Below, one piece after another: positions 35,501-43,789 of a stretch of 64,000 bases of DNA (position 1 is its first letter; each line of letters begins with the position of its first letter). Source of the DNA: Topomyia yanbarensis (taxonomy: Eukaryota > Arthropoda > Insecta > Diptera > Culicidae); assembly GCF_030247195.1 (NCBI RefSeq), contig NC_080671.1, forward strand, positions 101,295,845 to 101,359,844. The letters are read 5' to 3'. The position numbers were made by a program, and so were the translations under genes. Under the pieces are notes generated by a model. The model saw only the letters and a list, made by a program, of their open reading frames with translations, ran no database searches and had not been told where the DNA came from.

Positions 35501-38500
35501 AAATTTTGCTTCATCAAATATTTCACGTTATGATAAACAGTGTACTGGTAGCTTAACCCTTTCATGCCCAACTTTTTTCTAGTGCATGTAGGGTTTCATA
35601 ACTATTTTTTCTTGAGAACGGTGAGGTCAAGAAACTCGAAAAACTTTTTTTCATAAAGGTAGATCCTTCCATGGCAGTGCTAGAAGCGGCTCAATTTTCA
35701 CCTTCCAATGCTCACTACAATTCTCCTAGAATATTTACAATAGTCCAACTGCGTGGAAAACGTAGCCAAAAATAATCTAAATTGATAAGTTTTATCAGTT
35801 TTCACTAATATTGCAACTTAACAAAGTTATATGAAAAAATCATTTTCCGTCGTCAACGTAAACTGTCCCTGGCAGCACTGCTCCATCGGAGTTCAATCAG
35901 ACTAATTGCAATAACTTCAGTTCTAGAGCTGATCCTGGTAGCCGATAATACTCAAATGAAAGCCAATAGTCACATTTATTAGGCTTACTTTTTTTTGTGA
36001 GCAAATCTTGCCTCAATCAAAAGCTATAGCTGCTTAAAAACGTTGTTGTCCACAAACAACATGGGCATGAATGGGTTAAGATAGTAAAGTAGAAAATTGG
36101 AAAATTGGTAAGTTTTCTAATATACATGTGTAAATGTATATACAAATCAAACCAATGCATTAAATACGCGTCGATTTCTTCCTGTAAGGAATCGAAAGTT
36201 TTACCATAATGTTAAAATCCAATTGATACAAACATTACATTAAGGCGGAGCTGGTTGATGGAACGATGACCTCGAAACATGTCTGGCACTGTATACGAAA
36301 TGGGTAATCGGAAAGTCAATTGAGCTAACATCTACCTAAATCCGTGAACCAAGTTATTTGCATGAATGTGTTTCAATACATGTAAACATCTTTTTTTTCT
36401 GTAAATCACTACCAGCTAGTGGGAGATAGGATGGTTAATACACACACACAGAAAGCGGGCTGAAACTTTGAGCAGTTCTTTGGTGAACGTAGAGGCTGAT
36501 ATTTTCTGTTCGCTGCCGCAAGAAGTGCACGTCAAGTTTAATCAGATCATTAAGCCCTGTGCAACCGAAATGTTCCCATACCAGGCTTACACAGCACAGG
36601 ACCATTTCTTGTTCCGTCGCATCCGGACGTTTACAGAATTAATAGTTGTGTTAGGTGTTGTTGTTCCATCATTCCTAACCTCAATCAAAATTTCTTGTAA
36701 ATTGTTGAGTTGAATTTCGTTGTGACTGACCAAAACCGAGATAGTAACGCTATTTAATCGTTGTAGCTGTGAATTTAGTTTATTTTAGGATAATTCATAT
36801 TATTTCTATGTATCCAACTTCAATTTTTGGTGCACAAACAACCATATGGAAGGGGATCGGCCGGCGTACGTCACCCATGGTCACACATCTACATTTTTTA
36901 TTTTTATTGGGAATATTGTCACAAATTGATCAGTATCAAATCTACTTACAGTAAATTTGATCTTATGCTATGAGAAATTAAGAGTTCAATTTTAGAAATA
37001 CGAAAGAGAGCAGATTTCAATCTAACTACCTAACCACTTCAACTATTGGGTCCTAAAGAAATGATTTGCCTTGCTGCCAGCCGATAACATTGTCTCCTCA
37101 TGACTTACGTCAAGGCAGACTTCCGGCAGCTTCCGGGGCTACGGTTTTAACCGCCCAGCACAAGTTTGATGTTCCAGGGAAAGTAAGGAAGTTAAAACTT
37201 TCAAAATTTGCCAATAAATGCATGATTTGGCAAGCGATATGCTCATGTGGCAAACGGAGTGCATCGTTCGTGACTACCGGGACAGTAAACGGGAAGCTCT
37301 ACCTCAAGGCGTGTCTACAGAAGCGTCTGCTTCCTCTGTTCAATTAAGCAACACGATCGATCTTTCATTGTTAGAAATTTCTATTTTGGGTGTGTTTACT
37401 CTGATATGCACTATGAACATTGTTGAAAAGTATTGTGAAATCATTTTAATCGAAAACAAAAATAACAAAAAAAGAACTTGGGACCATTTCAATAAGTACC
37501 TATGCGAGATATCATGAATAGACACACGATGGGAAGCATGAAATAAGAACTTGTAAGCACTTTGTTATCTCACCATTTGTCGATTTAAAACTATTTTTGG
37601 ACAAAAACTCGGATAAAAGATACGATTTCAGAGTAATAAGTTTCAGGACATACTTTATGGAAATTGTCGTACAATCCTTCTTCAAAGCAGGTGTTGTCAT
37701 TCGCTATACATGGCAGAATATTAAATACTTTTCTTTTAATGTTTTTTTTTAAATAATTGTTATACTTGTATCCTCGTTGATAAACAATATCTACAATGGT
37801 TTAATTGTGGTTTTGCAAAGTCTACCTTGAGTTTTTAGCATGTGTTTAGCCTTACGGAATGTTAGGCATAGTATCATACTATTATTAGAATATTATTGCA
37901 TATTACTATAACTTATCACTTTTTGTAAAAAAATGTGCTGCTAGATCACTAACTAAGCTACTAACCCAGCTCGATTTAGAACCAGATTTTTCAAATCTAT
38001 TTAAATTTATGTTGATAGTCTTGCTAAAACTATTACCAATATGCATGCCACTAATGTCTCAAAAATTGTAAACTGCACGCAACTGCTTTTTTGAAAGCAC
38101 TAGCGGAACCGCTAACTTGACCGAGTTGTTTTTTTTTTCGCGCTACAGATATGACGAAAACGGAAACACTCTCGGCATTCCCGAGTTCGAACCACCGAAG
38201 CCGAAACGGCTTGCATTCGATCTGGACAACAGTGAAGCGCTAGACGCTATTCAGGAAGCTCATCTGGCCGCGCAGAAGTTACTAAACGTAAGATTTGCAT
38301 CCCACACTACCCTTGAACGTATTGAGTACTAGAGTGAAATTATTTCCGTAGGATGTCGATCTGCGCATCTTTGTTCATGATGCGTACGGTAAAGGTTTGA
38401 TGAAGAAGTGTCGTCTCTCGCCGGACGCTTTTCTACAGATGGCTTTGCAACTGGCATACTACCGTGATGCCGGTAAGTTTTCGCTAACATACGAAGCATC

Positions 38501-39195
38501 GATGACCCGCCTGTTCCGTGAGGGTCGTACCGAAACTGTCCGCCCCTGTACGATAGAATCGGCTGCCTGGGTTAAAGCCATGGAAGATCCAAGCTGTAGT
38601 GTGAGTGCTATTTGTTTCGAATGTTTTTGAAATCTGGTCAGGTTTAACATTCTCTTCTAACCTCAGGTTCAAGAACGAGTTAAACTGCTGAACGCGGCTT
38701 GCGATCGTCATCAGCTGGGCTACCAGGACGCAATGTGTGGCATGGGTATCGATCGACACCTGTTCTGTCTGTATGTGGTTTCCAAATATCTGGAACTGGA
38801 TTCACCCTTCCTGAAAGAGGTACTCAGCGAACCGTGGCGGCTGTCCACTAGTCAAACACCGCACGGTCAAACGGCAAAGATGGATCTGAAAAAGCATCCA
38901 GATTGTATCAGTGCTGGTGGCGGTTTCGGTCCAGTGGCCGACGATGGTTATGGTGTGTCATACATTGTGGCTGGTGAAGACCTCATTTTCTTCCACATTT
39001 CTTCGAAGAAATCTTGCGGTTCAACGGTAAGTTATTTACATGCTCGAGCATCCCACAGCATAACAAGTTTGGTTTTTGTAGAGTTCGGAACGTTTCGCGC
39101 AGCAGATCGCTCGAGCGCTGGCGGATTTGAAGCACCTGTTTGAACAATACAAAACCCAGCAGCAGAAGAACGTTACCAACGGAACGGCTAACTAG
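14575..39195 (+). CDS. CPT1: Carnitine O-palmitoyltransferase 1, mitochondrial outer membrane
   Basis: CPT1 transfers long-chain acyl groups from CoA to carnitine at the mitochondrial outer membrane and is the malonyl-CoA-regulated entry step of beta-oxidation. Coding exons: 14575-14715, 15608-15744, 15809-15965, 16049-16168, 16230-17066, 17129-17154, then 17449-17511 (6A) or 17960-18025 (6B), 38149-38287, 38352-38600, 38667-39026, 39082-39195. All introns are GT-AG and phases agree, giving 780 or 781 residues, close to animal CPT1 length. Seen: the family N-terminal MAEAH start and SWKKR; two membrane spans near residues 59-75 and 100-118; [29 protein letters not shown]; catalytic His471 in [46 protein letters not shown]. 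The 20.1-kb intron 18026-38148 is packed with transposons. Single gene, no damage seen. Equivalent to Drosophila whd. Confidence 0.98.
17129..17154 (+). other. CPT1: CPT1 26-bp micro-exon carrying the catalytic histidine
   Basis: The exon encodes VGFNAEHT plus the first two bases of the next Trp codon. It is preceded by a 62-bp intron with acceptor ATATCTTTTTAG and followed by a GTAAGT donor. The His in NAEH is the general base of the choline/carnitine acyltransferase family, so losing this exon would remove the active site and, being 26 bp, shift the frame. Confidence 0.93.
17449..17511 (+). other. CPT1: CPT1 alternative exon 6A
   Basis: The 63-bp exon encodes (W)[20 protein letters not shown](R), directly after the catalytic His. 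Acceptor CGATTCCTTCAG; donor GTAATT, which is weaker than the GTAAGT used elsewhere in the gene. Phases at both ends equal those of exon 6B, so either can join the micro-exon to exon 7. Known background: the single Drosophila CPT1 gene uses two alternative exons at this place with different kinetic properties of the products. Confidence 0.93.
17960..18025 (+). other. CPT1: CPT1 alternative exon 6B
   Basis: The 66-bp exon encodes (W)[21 protein letters not shown](R), one codon longer than 6A and closer to the WADAPIVGHLWE form usual in vertebrate CPT1. The acceptor ACTACCACATACAG has a poor pyrimidine tract and the donor is GTAATG, both consistent with regulated use. It lies 448 bp after 6A and 20.1 kb before exon 7. 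Confidence 0.93.
18026..19255. other. Start of the large CPT1 intron, no feature recognised
   Basis: AT-rich intronic DNA. Short frames at 18496-18789 and 18983-19282 resemble no family. This stretch directly downstream of exon 6B is a plausible place for splice-control elements, but none can be named from sequence alone. Confidence 0.4.
19262..20195 (+). repeat. Dispersed repeat family, copy 2 (uninterrupted)
   Basis: This copy aligns with 4850-7140 once the insertions there are removed: AAAAGTAGAAGCCTAT at the left, GTGCTAGTCGTATG, GATCATGATTTGGTCACG, CTAGTGATATGGG, GATCGAACACGTTAACG and TAGGACAACTCT at the right. It shows the full order of blocks, including the internal duplication of the ACAAACGCTC block near 19512 and 19960. 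There is no ORF of note. Confidence 0.6.
21178..22627. mobile_element. hAT-type palindromic (foldback) element, 8-bp TSD GTGAGTAG
   Basis: The termini are TAGGGCATTGCAA and its reverse complement, flanked by the 8-bp direct repeat GTGAGTAG at 21170-21177 and 22628-22635, as expected of hAT transposition. The two arms are inverted copies of each other for about 600 bp each (landmarks AGGCCCCCC, GTCCAAATGATG, GGTAAAATTCAG), leaving a central spacer of roughly 200 bp. No transposase is encoded. It interrupts the BEL/Pao remnant inside the CPT1 intron, so the CPT1 pre-mRNA contains a very long potential hairpin. Confidence 0.9.
23371..23465. mobile_element. Small hairpin MITE inside the BEL/Pao RT
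   Basis: The ends CCTAGTAACAATTGAGG and the reverse complement of CGATTGTTACTTGG form an imperfect inverted repeat of about 25 bp. The RT reading is cut after KILDNEHP and resumes after the insert as PTKCPRE, as expected for an uninterrupted Pao RT. No target duplication could be assigned. Confidence 0.65.
25460..26445. mobile_element. TIR element with multiple GGTAAAATGAACA repeats
   Basis: Left end TAGGGGACTTGTGGGTAAAA and the reverse complement of the right end TAGGGGAACTGGTGGTAAAA match, and both run on into ATGAACA. Variants of GGTAAAATGAACA occur at least four times near the left end and about 400 bp in, and three times in reverse orientation near 26210-26440. Such subterminal repeats are typical transposase-binding arrays of DNA transposons. 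No ORF of a transposase. The target duplication is not visible. Confidence 0.75.
27265..29930 (-). mobile_element. RTE-like non-LTR retrotransposon, copy 1, degenerate
   Basis: Minus strand. The endonuclease begins near 29579 ([28 protein letters not shown]) and continues in broken frames to about 28986. A linker of 246 codons spans 28908-28168. RT follows: [19 protein letters not shown] near 28100, [19 protein letters not shown] and [19 protein letters not shown] near 27800-27620, then [13 protein letters not shown] and [14 protein letters not shown] near 27460-27330. The 3' part beyond REIRRRI is missing at about 27270. Upstream sequence 29600-29930 is probably its 5' UTR. Assignment to RTE rather than another APE-type clade is from the KTKYM and FIYLGS motifs and is moderately certain. 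Confidence 0.8.
30320..30524. mobile_element. 205-bp hairpin MITE
   Basis: The two halves are near-perfect inverted copies: left CGAGAAGCTGAGCTGG, AACTGACATTAG, CGAGAAACCTGC and GATGTCA are mirrored at the right. The loop is a short GC-rich stretch near 30420. No target duplication is apparent. It abuts the zinc-finger pseudogene. Confidence 0.75.
30545..31100 (-). pseudogene. C2H2 zinc-finger gene fragment, frameshifted
   Basis: On the minus strand a finger reads [20 protein letters not shown] (about 30880-30815), with a stop in place of the residue before the linker. A GT-AG intron-like gap (about 30805-30727, ending TGTTTACAG) precedes TGEKPFKC. The second finger [21 protein letters not shown] is shifted by two extra bases after its first Cys. 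The third finger [20 protein letters not shown] follows another one-base shift, and the frame ends at a TAA at 30545-30547. C2H2 arrays bind DNA or RNA. Retention of an intron-like gap argues for a DNA-level duplicate rather than a processed copy. Upstream coding up to 31450 (C-x2-C rich) may be its N-terminal part but is uncertain. Confidence 0.75.
31687..33139. mobile_element. TIR element carrying inverted arrays of a 116-bp satellite
   Basis: The outer ends (AGTCCTTTTGAATGCAAA, then GAAGAGACGGGTCTGG and GGCCCGCACCCCAAC) are inverted repeats of about 85 bp. Inside, a unit containing AATGGTCTTGAAGA, GATTTTTG(A/G)CG and GGCGACTTCCGGTT recurs at a period of 116 bp: about 3.3 units in forward orientation at 31771-32137 and about six in reverse at 32385-33055. 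Between them is a 250-bp spacer. No transposase and no clear target duplication. The short open frames here come from the repeat. Confidence 0.85.
33140..34715. other. Repeat-like intronic DNA, unresolved
   Basis: Around 33150-33310 are runs of ACGCGGTTTTTTT. Near 33320-33480 occur GACAAACAGTGTACTG and GACGTAGGACTA, which recur near 35410-35545, so the 2.2 kb between may be one old element. From 34220 to 34430 is a degenerate AT-rich series of AAAAATCT/TGTGA phrases. No gene seen. Confidence 0.4.
34722..35037. mobile_element. Probable MITE with CACACC ends
   Basis: The left end CACACCAAAAAATATGA and the reverse complement of the right end CACACCTAGAAAAAATCG are similar over about 20 bp, and the interior has several TACATGAAAT/ACGTAATTT phrases. 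The termini are imperfect and no target duplication is certain. Confidence 0.45.
35557..36075. mobile_element. piggyBac-type MITE with TTAA target site
   Basis: TTAA flanks both sides (35553-35556 and 36076-36079). The termini are CCCTTTCATGCCCA and CCCATTCATGCCCA after reverse complementing. TTAA sites and CCC-starting ends are the signature of piggyBac elements. It is 519 bp and non-coding. Confidence 0.85.
36085..37090. other. Intronic stretch without recognised feature
   Basis: AT-rich. An 81-codon frame at 36468-36713 is unrecognised. It may be flanking sequence of the Tc1/mariner fragment that follows. Confidence 0.35.
37095..37347 (+). pseudogene. Tc1/mariner-type transposase fragment
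   Basis: One frame reads [15 protein letters not shown] and then a stop; a second frame continues with [20 protein letters not shown] and [20 protein letters not shown] up to LLPLFN. This is the central part of a Tc1/mariner DDE transposase, between the first and second catalytic acids. The last catalytic block is absent and at least one frameshift is present, so it is a dead remnant in the CPT1 intron. Confidence 0.8.
37350..38148. other. Last part of the large CPT1 intron
   Basis: AT-rich sequence with no recognised element. It ends in a long T run and CGCGCTACAG, the acceptor of CPT1 exon 7. Confidence 0.5.
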
Positions 39196-39665
39196 AAACG
39201 TTGGCCCTTCTCAGTTCTCGGATAAGTGGATGATGTGCGATGCTAGGCACTAGAACTGAATCCACACAAACAACATATCCACCGTCTACGTGAATAGTAG
39301 ATTACCCCAGATGCCAGGCTGCAGGAACCATTATTATGTATCCGGCTAATTTATGCAATTACAACTATGTCTGTTCTTTTATAGATAGCTATTACTTATT
39401 TTAGGTACTGAACTGTAAAGTTATATAATTTAGATAGATCTTTTACATGTTAAGTTTCGAAGATGATGTTGATATTAGAATTTAGTTCTTATAGAAAAAG
39501 CTGAGCAAACAATAAATCAGTAAGCAAAAGGCACATCCATCTAATACAACCCCCCAATTATTTAGTCTTTGGATTTTGACCACGAAAGCAATGAAAACCG
39601 AGAAACTTTATTGTAATTAGACTGTTGTATTATATTAGTTCAATAAAACAACTAAACAGAAGGCA
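39196..39665 (+). promoter_or_regulatory. CPT1: CPT1 3' UTR with two polyadenylation signals
   Basis: After the TAG at 39193-39195 the transcript probably runs through AT-rich sequence to AATAAA at 39511-39516 or AATAAA at 39642-39647, so two 3' ends are possible. This assignment is by motif and position only. Confidence 0.65.
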
Positions 39666-39669
39666 ATCA

Positions 39670-40470
39670 TTTTCCTTTCAGGGGTACTTTTAGGGGTTCA
39701 TTTTTCGGCGATAACCACAACCCGCTTTTGTTTTCGGTGATTGAAAAGTTTTTTACTCGATCTAGCTTAAATTGAATTATTCTACTATTAACGGCCGAAA
39801 CTAATTGAATGAAAACTCATACCAAAAAAAAAGAAGAAACTAGAGTCCGGTATCCTCAGGGAAAAACGGTTTTACGAAAAAAAAAGCCAGCAACTTTTTT
39901 GGAAATATCGTGGTCACGTTCTGGAAATTGGCGCAAGTAAGACAAACAATCAATGCAATTTACCAAGAGAAAGCAAACTATTGATGGTAACTTAAATGTA
40001 TATGATATTTTAGTGAAATGTATAAGATGTTCAGCAGATTATATTTTGTCAAAAGCGAGTTAATGAAAATTAAACAGTGAGCACTCGGATGTACGAAATG
40101 TGAGGTTTGAATCAATAAAATATCAATAAAAGGAAAACACTGTTAATTGTAACGCATTTATTAAAACTCATTTTGTAAATGTGATAATATCAATACGGAA
40201 TATTTTCCCTGTACTGCAATAAGCTAAGACACGGCGTCGGATTTTCATGTGAGTTCTAAAAATCATGCGAAACTAACAAGACTCCAAATCCAAGAGCACT
40301 TACGTCTCGTTGGTAGAGATGTAAGTTAGAGTTGGAATCCCTCTGGATCAAGATTCGCCATCTCTATGGTTTGTTTACCATTTATCTTTCAATGTCATTC
40401 TAATCGAGTAGGAGATCTATCAATGGCCCTCGTTCGAGAAAGATTCGAAGCGATTTTCTTCGGACGACGA
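39670..40470. other. Intergenic stretch downstream of CPT1
   Basis: No gene recognised. Near 40300-40470 the sequences AGAGATG, GGAATCC and CATCTCTA are arranged with local inverted symmetry, perhaps the remains of another repeat into which the hAT element at 40481 inserted. Confidence 0.35.
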
Positions 40471-40559
40471 TAGAGATGGCCAGGGCCGTCTTAAGACGAC
40501 ACGGGGCCCCTGGGCACTATTGAGCTAAGGGGCCCCAATAATTGAAAGGGTGTAAACAG

Positions 40560-41420
40560 TAGGGTGCGACAAAAATTTATAGGTACCATTTGGGTCCTAG
40601 ATCAACTGTGCAAATTCTTAGCTTGATCCCTGAAACTATATTTTTGCGCCCACTGAGTTTACATGGGATTTTGAATGAGAAAATTAACTTTCACAAAATA
40701 ATTCCTCCAGGAGTCGCCCATTGCCTCCTAAAAATAAATTGTTATGTGGCTTTTATTGGAAATACAACGAAGAAACAAAGTCTCGAAGCCAACGATACGA
40801 TATGATGCTTCAAAAAAAAGTTATTAAGCATCAGAAACTGATTGATACTCTGACGTTTGATAAAGTATTAATTTTTTTCTAGCACCACTGCTGTTGGTTG
40901 TCCAATTAAATGCAATTTTTTTGATCACCGCTTAATGTGTCTATTTCAATTATCTAAATTGTTTGGCCACTTCACAAGAGTTTTGAGAGATAAACTGAGG
41001 CTTATTTTGTACTTAATAAATGACACTTAAAATTTTTGTATATAATTCGACCTTCAGCAGCAATGATGCTATAAAAATTGAGATTTTCGTCAATCTTCAG
41101 GGCGTCAATAGGTTTTTGCTTAATAACTTTTTCCACAGGTATCAGATCGTTTCGCGGCCCTTGAGACTATGTTTCCTTGACAAATTTCCTGCCTATAGAT
41201 CTATTTACTTTTAGGTGGTAACGGGCGGCTCTTGGAAGAATTGTTTTGCGAAAGTCGATTTCCCCATATGAAATCCCATATAAACTTTAAACTGTGGGCG
41301 CAAAAATATAGTTTCACCGTTTGAGCTTAAAATTTGCTGATTTGTTCTGGGACCTAAATGGAACCCAGAAAGTTACTCGGAGCAAAATTTAATTTTTTTA
41401 TATAACCGTGTCCCACTCTA
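40560..41420. mobile_element. Nested 861-bp hAT-type element, 8-bp TSD GTAAACAG
   Basis: The left end TAGGGTGCGACAAA and the reverse complement of the right end TAGAGTGGGACACG are flanked by an exact 8-bp direct repeat GTAAACAG (40552-40559 and 41421-41428). Long imperfect inverted arms of about 200 bp share ACTATATTTTTGCGCCCAC and CATATGGGATTT-like phrases. The short frames inside are not a transposase. Confidence 0.87.
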
Positions 41421-42254
41421 GTAAACAGCTGCAGAGTAGGATGATCGAAAAATGATTCCCAGCATTACATAATTATTTCTACTCCATGTCACCCTGAGAC
41501 TCTTTTCTAAATTTGTGCCAAATCAGTCAACCGTGTTGAAAATGTTTTAAAAAATAAAGCGGGACTCAAAATGTATTGAGAACAAAGAGTATTGCAGGTT
41601 TTCACAACCAGGTGCCGTTGCTGATGTCCAAATCACTAAAAGCGGTGGTGTGAGTTCGATCTCAGGTGACGTATAGTGTAATGGACTCACCAACTACGTC
41701 TTCCTAGACAATGTAGACGTTCTTTGAAGATTAAAAGTGCCTCAATCAAGGAGGGATGTTGGAGCATGGTCTGTTAAACGTCCATTAAACCAAAAACCAA
41801 GCGCACTGCTGTTCATGATTTTTGGAATACTTGGTGTAGTTTGCACATGTTCATTTACATTGTTTCGTTTAGTGTTGATCTTGATAGCTTCTTGATGCTC
41901 TTGATATGATGAATAGAAACAGAGTCGACTACCGACTTTGGAAAAATGCACATTTTTTTTTCTTTTAATCGAATATTGTGAATTTACTTACAGGTGGTTG
42001 AATTCGGGAATCTTTGAAATCAATCTAAGCGCCAAACGCCTTGAAATTCATTCATTTTATTCTCATTACTTTCAGCCCGAATAGAAATTACGGTTCTTTA
42101 AAATATTATTTATTCATTGTACGAATTGTTGGTGAAGTTGCTTTTTGTTATATATTCCGACAGACGTGTTGTGCATTCATTTATTGTGACCGGTTCGGGG
42201 AGGCGTAGCATTTAAAATAATAATAATAGTACCCCTACTCAACAAATTGGTGTT

Positions 42255-42470
42255 TTGAAGACTGCTCTGGTGGTTGAGCGGCAAGCCGGAATGTGGGTCT
42301 GGGTTCATCCCCAGTACAACCCGTTGAGATCCTTTGATTTGAAAATTCTCTGGCTACATCTTCCTACGTGGGAGAAGTAAAGCCGACCGGTGTGATATCT
42401 AGGGTTCAGTTAGTAGAATCGCTTCCCAGTGCGAAGAAGGACCGATGGAAAAGAAATGTGAATATTAACA
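42255..42470 (+). mobile_element. tRNA-derived SINE (Feilai-like)
   Basis: An internal RNA polymerase III promoter is visible: A box TGGTTGAGCGG at 42271-42281 and B box GGGTTCATCCC at 42301-42311, 30 bp apart as in tRNA genes. The body continues for about 160 bp to AAGAAATGTGAATATTAAC. It lacks the paired arms of a functional tRNA. The family name is an inference from its mosquito-like context; SINE status is fairly secure. Confidence 0.7.
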
Positions 42471-42477
42471 TTAGTTA

Positions 42478-42628
42478 GTTAGTTTTTAGCGTTTTGGATT
42501 CTCCTCGTCAGTAACTAGCACCATCTTGGTGCCAGTTAGATGATTAATCTTAGATGCTAAAACCATCTCACTTGCACCAACATTATGCTAGTTACTGATG
42601 AGGAGAATCCCAAACGTTAAAAACCAAC
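42478..42628. mobile_element. 151-bp hairpin MITE
   Basis: The left arm GTTAGTTTTTAGCGTTTTGG, then ATTCTCCTCGTCAGTAACTA, is mirrored at the right end with few changes (GTTAACGTTTGGG type). The centre holds a second small inverted repeat around ACCATC(T)TTGGTGC. It lies within the 3.3-kb hAT element. Confidence 0.75.
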
Positions 42629-43789
42629 TTTAAGTTAGGTATTGTTCCGTTCGTACAAAACAATTCGGATCTACAAAAAATACTTTTTTCTGCGTCCCAA
42701 CATTTTCACTATTCAGTGTTAGAAGTATTCAATACTTTAACTTCGCTCGTTTAAAATTGCGTTCAAAACGAAACATAAAAATACTCGAATCTATCAATAT
42801 CATCTGTATAATTCGTTTCAATGCTTTCGTCATTTGTCCATAAACTGAGGCTTTGAATATAGCAAGGAAAAACTGAATTTTGAAAATTAAATTATTCCAA
42901 TAGCACAAGAATGTTCTACTTGTGTGAAACATACTTTGAGGACACACCACAACACTCGAATATTTTTAAAAATATTGACACTAATAAATGTCCAAGATTC
43001 TACTAATATCCTCAAATGCACTTACATTGACAGTGACACATTTAGTCAAATCTAGGAGAAAGGTAGGTTTGATACATGTTGATACTTTCACAAGGGCATT
43101 TTAAACTTCTTTTTTGGGATTTCATGAACGTTTGTCTTCAAAATGGATTAAATGGTTGTGATAGGATGGAGTATACTGCAAAAACAACATTATTGGTTCT
43201 GTGCCAGTCTAAGACTGATAGGGCAGAGGGAAACATGCCAAATCCGCCCAAAAAGTGTTGATTCTTTGTAAGACCTCGAGAAGTCTCTTTTGGACGCTTC
43301 CATGTGGATTTTTTCGTTGACAGACTCAAATGTAACGAAGAAATATAATTAATATTTTGCCACATCCACAGATCGCTTGCCAAACAAGATTTTCTGGTTG
43401 GTTGGCTAACGTCCGGAGCCTTCCAAACTTTTTATAGAGGGTGTACCAAACGTTTCATTACTGTTGTTGAAAATAAATTGAAACTTGAATTGAAATGTTG
43501 GATTTACGCTTGAATTGGCTCAATGGGCATGCAGTGCCTCGTTTCCTGCGGCTCTGATGCTTTTCAAACATCTTGTTCACCTGGAATACAGTACAATGTG
43601 CGATTCCGAGTTGCTACTGATCTATTGTTACCCACATATTAAAAAGTAATGAACAATTGAGTGCGACTTTTCTTTGAAATATAGTCTACAGAAGGATTTT
43701 ATATTCATCTTAAGTGCGGGGCCCCCAAAATCCCGGGGCCCCTGGCCCTGGCCCAGCGTGCCCATGCGTAAAGACGGTACTGGAGATGG

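Larger units (their letters stand above)
40481..43782. mobile_element. 3.3-kb hAT-type element, 8-bp TSD GAGATGGC
   Basis: The left end CAGGGCCGTCTTAAGA and the reverse complement of the right end CAGTACCGTCTTTACG are imperfect TIRs with the CAG start common in hAT elements. GAGATGGC is present as an exact 8-bp direct repeat at 40473-40480 and 43783-43790. The subterminal GGGGCCCC-rich blocks are also shared. The interior has no recognisable transposase and carries a second hAT element, a SINE and a hairpin, so it is an old non-autonomous or decayed copy. Confidence 0.8.

Noticed and set aside
33320..35545. One 2.2-kb DNA transposon bounded by CAGTGTACTG
   Set aside because: The two outer phrases are in the same orientation and the inner palindromic GACGTAGGACTACGTC can explain the rest; ends and duplication not resolved.
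38459..38759. Minus-strand genes opposite CPT1 exons 8 and 9
   Set aside because: These frames are shadows of the strongly conserved plus-strand coding exons.
41600..41720. Second SINE from a GAGTTCGATCTC B-box-like sequence
   Set aside because: No convincing A box at the right distance and no defined 3' end.
42255..42330. A functional tRNA gene
   Set aside because: A and B boxes are present but the acceptor, D and anticodon stems do not pair; it is a SINE head.
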